The notes under the pieces were generated by a model that saw only the letters and a program-made list of their open reading frames with translations, searched no databases and was not told where the DNA came from. A stretch of 29,680 nucleotides of DNA from Bacteroides sp. UBA7335 (lineage in GTDB: Bacteria; Bacteroidota; Bacteroidia; Bacteroidales; Bacteroidaceae): contig DKPL01000042.1 of the NCBI GenBank assembly GCA_002471185.1, forward strand, positions 1,003-30,682. Reading direction: 5' to 3'. Positions 22,733 to 29,680 of the stretch are shown piece after piece; the stretch's first letter is position 1, and every line of letters begins with the position of its first letter. The position numbers and the translations under genes are program-made.

Positions 22733-24451
22733 ATGATAAAGAAAGTAGTTGTTGACCCTTTAACAAGAATTGAAGGACACTTAAGAATAGAAGCTGATAT
22801 AGAAAATGGCATAATTAAAGATGCTTATAGTACCGGTACCATGGTGCGCGGCATCGAAATCATCGTGCAAAACCGAGATCCACGCGATGTATGGGCTTAT
22901 GTAGGTAGAGTATGTGGTGTTTGTACTTCTATGCACTCTCTCGTATCGGTACGTGCCGTAGAAAATGCGCTGGGCATCGTTATTCCGCCCAATGCCGAAA
23001 TGGTTAGAAACCTTATGTTGGGTGCACTTACCATGCAAGATCACATTACGCACTTTTATCAACTCCAGGCATTCGACTGGGTCAATGTGATGAGTGCCTT
23101 AAAAGCCAATCCGGAAGAAGCAGCAAGCATTGCACAGTCACTCTCGGCCTGGCCCAAAAACTCCATTGGGTATTTTACTGACGTTCAAAACACGGTCAAG
23201 AAGTATGTAGAATCCAATCAACTAACCCTTTTCTCTAACGGATATTGGGATCATCCGGGTTATAAACTACCTCCTGCTGTTAATCTGATTGCATTAGGTC
23301 ACTACCTAGAAGCCCTCGAAATTCAAAAAGAGATTGTAAAGATACAAACCATTTTTGGTGGTAAAAACCCACATCCAAACTTTCTAGTAGGCGGTATGGC
23401 ATGTGCTGTCAATATCGACGGCCCTAATGCCATCAATATCGATCGTCTAAACTGGGTGAATCAAATCATCCAACAAGCTCAAATCTTTGTAAATCAAGTC
23501 TACTTGCCCGATGTTATAGCCATTGGCTCTTACTATCCCGAGTGGACAAAACTGGGAGGTGGGTTGACCAACTATTTAGGTGCAGGCGATTTCCCAATGG
23601 GTAACTTTGGTGATTTAAGCACCTACAAGATGAAGCGTGGCATAGTCACCAACCGCGATTTAAGCCGAGTCGAAGAGTTCGACCCAATGGCTATGGACGG
23701 ATTAGTTGAATATGTCAACAACTCATGGTATGACTATCCTCAAGGTAAGAATGTAGGTTTACATCCTTCAGTAGGCGAAACCATATTAAACTATACCGGT
23801 AAAACACCGCCTTACCAATACCTCAACCATGACGAACCTTACAGCTGGATTAAGACTCCTCGCTACAAAGGAATGCCGATGGAAGTTGGCCCGTTGGCGC
23901 GTTGCATCGTAAACTATGCAGCCGGCAACGAACCGGTAGTCGACCTGACTAACCGTTGTCTCAAAAAACTCAATGCCGATAAAGACGTATTATTCTCGGT
24001 AATTGGCAGAATTCTAGGTCGTGCCATGGAGGCTTCATTAGTTTCCGACTGGATGAGCGACTTCTACAATCAGCTGGTCAGCAATATCAAAGGTGGTGAT
24101 TATCGCATGTTCAACAACACCTTCTGGGAACCCTCTACGTGGCCCAAATCGGCACAAGGCTATGCCGTATGCGAAGCTCCTCGTGGCGCAGTAGCCCACT
24201 ATGTAGATATCGAAGATAAGAAAGTGAAACGCTACCAAATGGTTGTGCCTACCACCTGGAATGCCTCTCCACGCGATCCTAAAGGACAACGTTCAGCCTT
24301 CGAAGCCTCGCTTATCAATGTGCCTGTGCATGACACATCGGCCCCATTAGAAATTATTCGTACAATACACTCGTTTGACCCTTGCATGGCCTGTGCAGTC
24401 CATTTATATACAGAAAATGGCGAACACATACATCGGTTAGATACGATATAA
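22733..24451 (+). CDS. hyaB: [NiFe] hydrogenase large (catalytic) subunit
   Basis: This 572-residue subunit holds the Ni-Fe(CN)2CO site and oxidises H2 on the periplasmic side. The four nickel-ligand cysteines are present: C61 and C64 in RVCGVCTSMHSL, and C551 and C554 in DPCMACAVH (549-557). The N-terminal RIEGH (12-16) carries the conserved glutamate of the proton path. The last 15 residues after H557 are the C-terminal extension that the maturation protease removes once nickel is inserted. The subunit has no export signal of its own, as expected for co-transport with the Tat-bearing small subunit. It lies 23 bp after hyaA and 20 bp before the cytochrome gene. Confidence 0.97.
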   Translation: MIKKVVVDPLTRIEGHLRIEADIENGIIKDAYSTGTMVRGIEIIVQNRDPRDVWAYVGRVCGVCTSMHSLVSVRAVENALGIVIPPNAEMVRNLMLGALTMQDHITHFYQLQAFDWVNVMSALKANPEEAASIAQSLSAWPKNSIGYFTDVQNTVKKYVESNQLTLFSNGYWDHPGYKLPPAVNLIALGHYLEALEIQKEIVKIQTIFGGKNPHPNFLVGGMACAVNIDGPNAINIDRLNWVNQIIQQAQIFVNQVYLPDVIAIGSYYPEWTKLGGGLTNYLGAGDFPMGNFGDLSTYKMKRGIVTNRDLSRVEEFDPMAMDGLVEYVNNSWYDYPQGKNVGLHPSVGETILNYTGKTPPYQYLNHDEPYSWIKTPRYKGMPMEVGPLARCIVNYAAGNEPVVDLTNRCLKKLNADKDVLFSVIGRILGRAMEASLVSDWMSDFYNQLVSNIKGGDYRMFNNTFWEPSTWPKSAQGYAVCEAPRGAVAHYVDIEDKKVKRYQMVVPTTWNASPRDPKGQRSAFEASLINVPVHDTSAPLEIIRTIHSFDPCMACAVHLYTENGEHIHRLDTI

Positions 24452-24471
24452 TCTAAATAAAACGAACCACT

Positions 24472-25257
24472 ATGAAAGTAAAGAAAGTTGCATTAAGGGA
24501 GATTTATGTATGGCAAATCCCTGTCCGAATCTTCCATTGGGTCAATGCTTTTTGCATTTTCTTCTTAGTAGTCAGCGGCTTGCTCATTGCATATCCTCCT
24601 GCCATAGTGCAAAGCGATGGCGCTCAACAACTCGGTTACTGGTTTGGATATTTGCGCTTCTCGCATATGGTATTGGGAGTCATTCTCATTGTCAACTTTT
24701 TGGCACGTATTTACTGGATGTTTGCCGGCAATAAATTTGCCCGTTGGAACAACTACATACCCCTCAAAAAGAAACAATGGAGAGGCATATTCGACACTCT
24801 AAAAGTCGATATCTTTCTGTTGAGTCCCAAGCCAATTTACGACATTGGGCACAACAGCTTAGCAGCCGTCACCTATGGTTTCTTATTCCTATTGCTGATT
24901 GCTCAATCCATCACCGGCCTATGTTTATGGTCGCCTACTGCCGAGGTAGTCGGAGCTGAAACTTTCCAGAGTCTGGCATTCAAGTTAGGCGGATTGATGG
25001 TCGTTAAGCAAATTCACTTTTACCTGATGTGGGTATTTATACTCTTTGTGATCATCCACGTATATTTGGTATTTTATCACGACTATATCGAAAGAAACGG
25101 TATTGCATCTTCCATCATTGGCGGTTGGAAATTTATCAATACCGAAATTGTAGAAGAGTACCAGAAAGAACTCAAAAATGAGGAAATTATAAAAGAGAAA
25201 AAAGAAACAATCAAGCGTCTAAAGAAAGAAGCAAAAGAGAAAGAGAGTATACAATGA
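24472..25257 (+). CDS. hyaC: Hydrogenase cytochrome b subunit
   Basis: This 261-residue membrane cytochrome b passes electrons from the small subunit to the quinone pool, probably menaquinone. Four membrane helices are visible at about 20-42, 62-84, 132-153 and 180-202. Candidate heme ligands H22 (RIFHWVNAF), H65 (RFSHMVLG), H182 (KQIHFYL) and H196 (IIHVYLVF) match the family. After the last helix there is a strongly charged, lysine- and glutamate-rich helical tail of about 40 residues (222-261), longer than in E. coli HyaC. Its stop overlaps the ATG of the protease gene by 4 bp (ATGA), indicating translational coupling. Confidence 0.94.
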   Translation: MKVKKVALREIYVWQIPVRIFHWVNAFCIFFLVVSGLLIAYPPAIVQSDGAQQLGYWFGYLRFSHMVLGVILIVNFLARIYWMFAGNKFARWNNYIPLKKKQWRGIFDTLKVDIFLLSPKPIYDIGHNSLAAVTYGFLFLLLIAQSITGLCLWSPTAEVVGAETFQSLAFKLGGLMVVKQIHFYLMWVFILFVIIHVYLVFYHDYIERNGIASSIIGGWKFINTEIVEEYQKELKNEEIIKEKKETIKRLKKEAKEKESIQ

Positions 25258-25700
25258 AGAAAACATTAGTGCTAGGCATTGGCAATTTGGTATTGAAAGA
25301 CGAAGGAGTTGGCATCCATGTGGTACAAGCCTTAGAAAGCGAAAAACTTCCTCCGCACGTCGATATATTAGACGGAGGTACCGGTGGTGTTGGGTTAATT
25401 GGCGAGCTAGAAAGCTATAAAAATATAATTATTGTTGATGCCACACTAGATCATTCTCAGTGTGGCACCATAAAGATGCTTAAGCCTAAATTCTCATCCG
25501 ATTACCCCCGCTTACTTAGCTCCCATGAGTTTGGGTTACGCGACATGATAGAAAGCATGATTGTACGCGAAACCATTCCCGAAATCGACCTTATCACCAT
25601 CTCGGTAAAAGATTATCAAGACATCGGCATGGAGCTTTCAAGCGAAGTACAAAAAGCCGTTCCGAAAGTGGTTAAACTCATTAAGGAGATTGTAAATTAG
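25254..25700 (+). CDS. hyaD: Hydrogenase maturation protease (HyaD/HybD family)
   Basis: This 148-residue endopeptidase of family M52 cuts the C-terminal extension off the nickel-loaded large subunit. The nickel-sensing residues match HybD: E17 in LKDEGVG, D62 in IIVDATLD and H91 in SSHEFGL. The N-terminal LGIGNLVLKDEGVGI is diagnostic. It overlaps the cytochrome gene by 4 bp and is the last gene of the hypCDE-hya operon. A 154-bp gap without a recognised gene follows. Confidence 0.96.
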   Translation: MKKTLVLGIGNLVLKDEGVGIHVVQALESEKLPPHVDILDGGTGGVGLIGELESYKNIIIVDATLDHSQCGTIKMLKPKFSSDYPRLLSSHEFGLRDMIESMIVRETIPEIDLITISVKDYQDIGMELSSEVQKAVPKVVKLIKEIVN

Positions 25701-25854
25701 TTTAAAGATGGCTGTATTGCATCAGATATAGAAAGCTCAGGTAAGCACTGCCCCAAATTAGGCATGCCACACCAAATGCCACCAGTCAAGAAAAATCGTT
25801 CATAATTAATGATGGATTTGAGGATTACCTCAGAGAATTATAATAATTAAGATT

Positions 25855-26160
25855 ATGGAATCTACATTGAACAAACTAAAAGCACATGCTTCAACCACAC
25901 CTTCATCATGGCGTGAGGAAGCTGAATTCCGTCAAGAGAACAAAACTTGGTTGCGTTATTCTCAGATGGTAGCCATGAAGATGCTTGATAGAATGGAGGA
26001 ACTTAGTCTTACACAAAAGACTCTAGCTGAAAGGATGAACTGTAGTCAGCAATATATATCTAAAATATTGAAAGGGCGTGAAAACCTTTCTCTTGAAACC
26101 CTCTTTAAAATTGAAAATGCTTTAAATTTGAAGCTTGTATGTGAACCAGAGTTCGCATAA
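25855..26160 (+). CDS. XRE/Cro-type HTH regulator (orphan, antitoxin-like)
   Basis: This 101-residue protein has a central HTH_3 domain (about 44-97). LTQKTLAERMNCSQQYISKI gives the two helices, and ENLSLETLFKIENALN the trailing ones. An N-terminal 40-residue segment (WREEAEFRQENKTWLRYSQM) is typical of antitoxin-like XRE proteins in Bacteroidota. No toxin gene is visible: the 154 bp upstream hold only a short open stretch ending FEDYLREL just before this gene, without a start. A terminator follows directly. It may be an orphan antitoxin left after loss of the toxin, or an independent regulator. Confidence 0.85.
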   Translation: MESTLNKLKAHASTTPSSWREEAEFRQENKTWLRYSQMVAMKMLDRMEELSLTQKTLAERMNCSQQYISKILKGRENLSLETLFKIENALNLKLVCEPEFA

Positions 26161-26184
26161 TTAATTGCAGTCACAATATAAATT

Positions 26185-26218
26185 ACAAAACCGTGGCTAT
26201 TGTCACGGTTTTGTTTTA
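26185..26218 (+). terminator. Terminator after the XRE gene
   Basis: ACAAAACCGTG (26185-26195) pairs perfectly with CACGGTTTTGT (26204-26214), with an 8-nt loop and a T-rich continuation TTTT. It lies 25 bp after the XRE stop codon. Confidence 0.8.
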
Positions 26219-26358
26219 ATAAAGTTCGTACAAATCAAATTCGTACAGAGCTCTTTTCTAAAGCCTCATTATTGAAATCAATTACTATAGCTACTTATCT
26301 CTAACTTCACTACCTATTTCATAAATTACTACTTCAGCTTTCTTATAAGAGTCTACAT

Positions 26359-27108
26359 TTAGTCAACCAATTGATTAGCCAATGTTCTAAAGCTATCAAT
26401 AGTTGTATCAGCACTATTATTATTTGACCGACTAGATAGATCTCTAACATCAAGGTATGTCACCATCAAATTACTAAGATTATATACTGATAAATATACA
26501 GCAGTTGTTATTGTTTCCGACTTTAACCCATTCACAAACATGGCCGTATATTTATCACTATCAACATCGATTGGGAGATAGCGTTCGGTAAGGAAACTAC
26601 CTAAAGCTGAAGCATAAGAAGTCTTTACCGTAACAGCCGACGATTTTAATCTATTATTTTCGAATAAAAACATAGCAATTGGAGCTGCTGAAGAATAGCC
26701 AGAATAGCCAATACCATCGGCTGTTTCAGTGTCTGGCTTACCATATTTCGCAATAATTTGGCTTTTTGTAATGCCCCACTCTATAGATGGTTCAGGGTAT
26801 AAATTTACTTTAGGATCCACCTTTATAGTAATCGATTTTGAATCACTTCCATTAGTAACTTTAATCTCGGTTTCACCCACAAAATTAGCTTTAACCAACC
26901 CTTTATCAGATACGGTAGCATTAAATTCATTTTTCGATTCATACCTGATAGGGCTTTTTGATATCGCTTTTATTTGTGCCGTTTGTTTTGAATTTAATAT
27001 CATCTCAGATGGTGTTTGGAGGTCAATAGTATCACCATCATCTTTAGAGCAACTTGAAAAAGTTAAAGCACACACAAGTGTCAACAATGCAAAAAAATTT
27101 GTTTTCAT
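26359..27108 (-). CDS. Lipoprotein with Ig-like (BIG2-type) domain
   Basis: This 249-residue protein has a lipoprotein signal with lipobox TFSSC (C20), followed by SKDDGD, which fits surface or periplasmic lipoproteins of Bacteroidota. Residues about 30-97 look like a bacterial Ig-like group 2 domain: a strand pattern with SEMILNSKQTAQIKAISKSP and ATVSDKGLVKANFVGETEIK. The C-terminal 150 residues have WGITKSQIIAKYGKPDTETA, seen in many Bacteroidales lipoproteins of unknown role, and a mixed alpha/beta pattern. It lies downstream of the HsdR-like gene but is separated by a terminator. AAAGGAAA just ahead of the ATG is a plausible ribosome-binding site. Function unknown. Confidence 0.75.
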   Translation of the reverse strand: MKTNFFALLTLVCALTFSSCSKDDGDTIDLQTPSEMILNSKQTAQIKAISKSPIRYESKNEFNATVSDKGLVKANFVGETEIKVTNGSDSKSITIKVDPKVNLYPEPSIEWGITKSQIIAKYGKPDTETADGIGYSGYSSAAPIAMFLFENNRLKSSAVTVKTSYASALGSFLTERYLPIDVDSDKYTAMFVNGLKSETITTAVYLSVYNLSNLMVTYLDVRDLSSRSNNNSADTTIDSFRTLANQLVD

Positions 27109-27185
27109 TTTCCTTTGAATTTAGTTAAACAATAATTATAATACAAAGGTGAGATGATAATGTGCATTCTATCTGCACACTAACA

Positions 27186-27215
27186 AAAGAGTCCAAATTA
27201 ATATTTGAACTCTTT
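27186..27215. terminator. Terminator between HsdR-like and lipoprotein genes
   Basis: AAAGAGTCCAAAT (27186-27198) pairs with ATTTGAACTCTTT (27203-27215), with one mismatch and a 4-nt loop. On the minus strand the stem is followed by TTTTGTTA, so it can end the HsdR-like transcript; a T run on the plus side makes it potentially bidirectional. Confidence 0.7.
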
Positions 27216-27235
27216 TTATTTAATATGTTTTTTAT

Positions 27236-29680
27236 TTACAATTCAACATTTTTAAGCTCATCAAAACATTGTGAAACTACAAAATAATACATAGCCGACA
27301 CTATATGAATTGCTACTGCAAGCTCCTTGAGTGTAGCATCTGGTGCTGTATGCGATTCATTATTTCGCCACTGTTTAACAAGTTCTAAATAGGTATATAA
27401 TTTTTGGTAGCGTGAATCTGTATTGTATTTAAGCCCTCTTAAACATGAAAAAGCAAAAATACAGTCAATAAACGTAGCCATACTATCTTCTTTACCACTC
27501 TTTATTTCATCCTTACTAATAATATAATAAAGCTTCTTTAAAAAGACTTCATATTTAGTTACAATGGTATTGAAATGACGACGTTTATCAACTAACTTCA
27601 TTTTTTCTTCACAATATAAGCGATTAAATGAGTCTAACAGTAGGTCGTTCGCTCCATCAATTGATGATATTGTTTGAGCATTGATAACCTTAAGCATATA
27701 ATCCGCTACAATATTTGAAGAAGGCATATACTCCTTTATGTCTTCAAATTCAGATTCTACATCAGTAACGAATTTCGATTTAAACACTTCCGGGATAAAA
27801 GGTAAAATAACCTCCTGTTTCTTATAGTTGTCATACATTACTTTTGCCATCTGAGTCATCACATTCTTGTAAAAATCAGAATTCTCAAACAACTTTCCGA
27901 AAGAGTCCATTTGCTCTACATAGCAGCCTCGTGCTACCTCGTCAAATATTTCAGGGAATATACTCTCTTCAAACTGTTTTTCGTCGGTGTTATTGGCTTG
28001 CTTAGTGAGTTTCTTCTGTGCAGTGGTTATCATCTTGTCATATATAGACTCAACAATCACCCGGTCTGCCTCAGAAAACTGACCTTGGTACATCAAATTT
28101 ACCTTATCAATAATTTTGCTGAGTAAGTCAGTGTTTTCTTCTATCTTCTTTCCTGCTTTTGGGTTTTCTCCCTTTATTGGTTTTATCTCGCCATCAAGAT
28201 GGATAGCTACTGTTTTGCCTTCAGATATTCGTGAGTTAATGAGCATAATTTGTTTATTCAAATCCACCCTTTGCTGAGGATCTTTAGGCAATAATCTGTA
28301 TAAGAAGTCTGCATACAGATAGGCTTTATATAACTCTTTATCAAATGTTCTGGCAATTTGAGCCATATATGAGTAAAAACGTATAAAGTTTTTTATTTTG
28401 CCACGTACTTCAAATCGTTTTTCTACATCGAGTTGTTCATATCGCTCAACTGTGCATTTAAAAGCATTAGTGAGTGCTCCCAGTTTATTTTTCTCTTTTT
28501 TGATATTCTCATATAGAGTATAGAAAGATGCTTCATCGGCCTCGGTCCAAAGATTAAACAGTTGTATATCTTTGTGGAATGTATAGACATAGTTTACATC
28601 TACCGGATGAATTAGTTCTGTGCCTTTATAGAATGGTTCAAACGATTTTTTTATATCCTCTGGTGAGTTCACAAAGTCGAGCACATAAGTATTTTGTTTG
28701 TCCTTTTGCCATCGGTTCAATCGCGATAAAGTTTGAACTGCCTTTATGTTTTTCAGTTTTTTATCCACAAACATCGTGTGCAACATCGGTTCGTCAAATC
28801 CAGTTTGATATTTATCGGCTACGACCAGCACATTGTATAGCTCAGAGGCAAAATAGAGGGGCAATTTAGCTTCAGATATAGAGCGAGTATCGGTCGAGTT
28901 TAGTTTCGATTCGGTATACTCAATATTGTTGTACAATACCTTTCCCGAAAAAGCAATCATAGGGTTTACATCTTTAATGCCGTTTTCAGCGCAATATCTC
29001 TTTACCTCTAAAAAATACCTCACAGCATGTGCACGCGACGAACAAACTACCATTGCTTTTGCTTTGCCGAGCATCTGATTCAGCGTTACCTCTCTAAATT
29101 TCTCTACAATGATAGCCGTTTTTTGTTCAATAACATGCTGATGATTATCGTGAAATGCTTTTATGGCACGAGTTGCAGGACTCTCCTCATATTCTGGATT
29201 ATCTTCAATGCGTTTTGCAATTTCGTAGGTGGTATCGTAGGTGGTGTAATATTGTAGCACATCTTTAATGAATCCCTCTTCAATGGCTTGTAGCATAGAG
29301 TAGTTGTGATATGCGTTATATTTAGCCTCTTCGGTTATTGCTCCCTTTTCAGCCAATACACCAAAGGTTTGCAATGTTTTGGGTTTGGGAGTAGCCGTAA
29401 AGGCATAAAACGACAGGTTATCATGTTGCCCTTGCGATAGCAAATCCTCCATCAGTGACTCATTTCCCTTTTCCAATTCCTCTTCGCTCTTTTCTTCAAT
29501 CTGGGCCCATTCGTGTAATGCCGCTTCGGTATCAGCAAGTGCTGCTTTCAGTTTTTCAGCACTTTTCCCCGATTGCGAAGAGTGTGCTTCATCTACAATA
29601 ATGGCATATTTTTTACCGGCTCTACTGGTTAAATCTTTATAGATAATTGGGAAGCGATGCAGCGTGGTGATAACGATTCG
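27236..29680 (-). CDS. hsdR: Type I restriction endonuclease subunit R (HsdR-like), C-terminal part
   Basis: The minus-strand frame is open from the right window edge to the stop at 27236, giving 814 residues of a larger protein whose N-terminus is outside. A TTG at 29474-29476 is internal, not a start. The visible part begins inside the SF2 helicase motor. ITTLHRFPIIY leads to the DEAH box IIVDEAH (about 27-33 of the fragment). Motif III follows as FTATPKP (about 94-100), then motif V-like KYQTGFDEP (about 290-298) and motif VI-like LSRLNR (318-323). The remaining about 490 residues are helical, as in the HsdR C-terminal part that contacts the methylase. The nuclease PD-(D/E)xK domain and Walker A should lie upstream. 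HsdS and HsdM would be expected beyond the right edge. Confidence 0.85.
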   Translation of the reverse strand, partial: RIVITTLHRFPIIYKDLTSRAGKKYAIIVDEAHSSQSGKSAEKLKAALADTEAALHEWAQIEEKSEEELEKGNESLMEDLLSQGQHDNLSFYAFTATPKPKTLQTFGVLAEKGAITEEAKYNAYHNYSMLQAIEEGFIKDVLQYYTTYDTTYEIAKRIEDNPEYEESPATRAIKAFHDNHQHVIEQKTAIIVEKFREVTLNQMLGKAKAMVVCSSRAHAVRYFLEVKRYCAENGIKDVNPMIAFSGKVLYNNIEYTESKLNSTDTRSISEAKLPLYFASELYNVLVVADKYQTGFDEPMLHTMFVDKKLKNIKAVQTLSRLNRWQKDKQNTYVLDFVNSPEDIKKSFEPFYKGTELIHPVDVNYVYTFHKDIQLFNLWTEADEASFYTLYENIKKEKNKLGALTNAFKCTVERYEQLDVEKRFEVRGKIKNFIRFYSYMAQIARTFDKELYKAYLYADFLYRLLPKDPQQRVDLNKQIMLINSRISEGKTVAIHLDGEIKPIKGENPKAGKKIEENTDLLSKIIDKVNLMYQGQFSEADRVIVESIYDKMITTAQKKLTKQANNTDEKQFEESIFPEIFDEVARGCYVEQMDSFGKLFENSDFYKNVMTQMAKVMYDNYKKQEVILPFIPEVFKSKFVTDVESEFEDIKEYMPSSNIVADYMLKVINAQTISSIDGANDLLLDSFNRLYCEEKMKLVDKRRHFNTIVTKYEVFLKKLYYIISKDEIKSGKEDSMATFIDCIFAFSCLRGLKYNTDSRYQKLYTYLELVKQWRNNESHTAPDATLKELAVAIHIVSAMYYFVVSQCFDELKNVEL

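Noticed and set aside
29474..29476. TTG as start of the HsdR-like protein
   Set aside because: The same frame continues without a stop to the window edge and carries the DEAH box upstream, so the gene starts outside the window.
1..29680. CRISPR array, tRNA or rRNA genes, intact insertion sequence
   Set aside because: No regularly spaced repeat array, no tRNA-like cloverleaf or rRNA stretch and no transposase were recognised by eye; a covariance scan was not possible.

Overview
The window looks like part of a Bacteroidales-type chromosome (phylum Bacteroidota). The reasons are an AT-rich composition with weak Shine-Dalgarno sites, TAnnTTTG-type -7 promoter motifs, a carboxypeptidase-like-domain/beta-barrel outer membrane protein, a DUF3244-like protein paired with a TPR/HTH regulator, lipoproteins with SxxC-type lipoboxes, and a relic of a MobV-type mobilisable element. 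I cannot name a genus from the sequence alone.

Left part (1-9.1 kb, all minus strand). This is a peptide (RiPP or bacteriocin) biosynthesis and export locus. In transcription order it holds a 62-residue precursor with a double-glycine leader, a hairpin with a T tail, a radical SAM/SPASM maturase with a PqqD-like front part, an outer membrane beta-barrel protein, a C39-peptidase ABC exporter, and a HlyD-type adaptor cut by the left edge. Just upstream are a DUF3244 remnant, an intact small DUF3244-like secreted protein, a cluster of four TGCAAA-type repeats, and a membrane-anchored TPR regulator with a C-terminal HTH. This could be a sensing arm for the peptide system.

Relic zone (9.1-10.8 kb). 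There is no intact gene of normal size here. Conceptual translation with frameshifts and stops recovers the C-terminal half of a MobV/Pre-type relaxase and the C-terminal winged helix of an AlbA_2/RecG-like ATP-binding protein. A 48-residue XRE-like ORF lies at the left end. A 12-bp direct repeat brackets the relic.

Middle (10.8-14.3 kb). An orphan UDG-fold-like protein (+) and ferritin (-) converge on a strong bidirectional terminator. A poorly explained 459-bp gap follows, then a lipoprotein resembling leukocidin-family beta-pore-forming toxins.

Hydrogenase island (14.5-25.7 kb). This is a complete [NiFe] hydrogenase module. It has a fused CbiM-PDGLE (NikMN-like) nickel permease and the maturation genes hypF-hypA-hypB on the minus strand. 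On the plus strand, diverging from them, are hypC-hypD-hypE, Tat-exported small subunit, large subunit, cytochrome b and maturation protease. The small subunit carries all six cysteines of the O2-tolerant [4Fe-3S] proximal cluster, so it is a Hyd-1-like, group 1d-type respiratory uptake hydrogenase. The module is self-contained: nickel import, nickel handling and storage (HypA, His-rich HypB), Fe(CN)2CO synthesis (HypF/E/C/D), catalytic heterodimer, quinone-linked cytochrome and C-terminal processing.

Right end (25.8-29.7 kb). An orphan XRE regulator with a terminator, an Ig-like lipoprotein, and the C-terminal 814 residues of a type I restriction HsdR-like helicase subunit whose start lies beyond the right edge.
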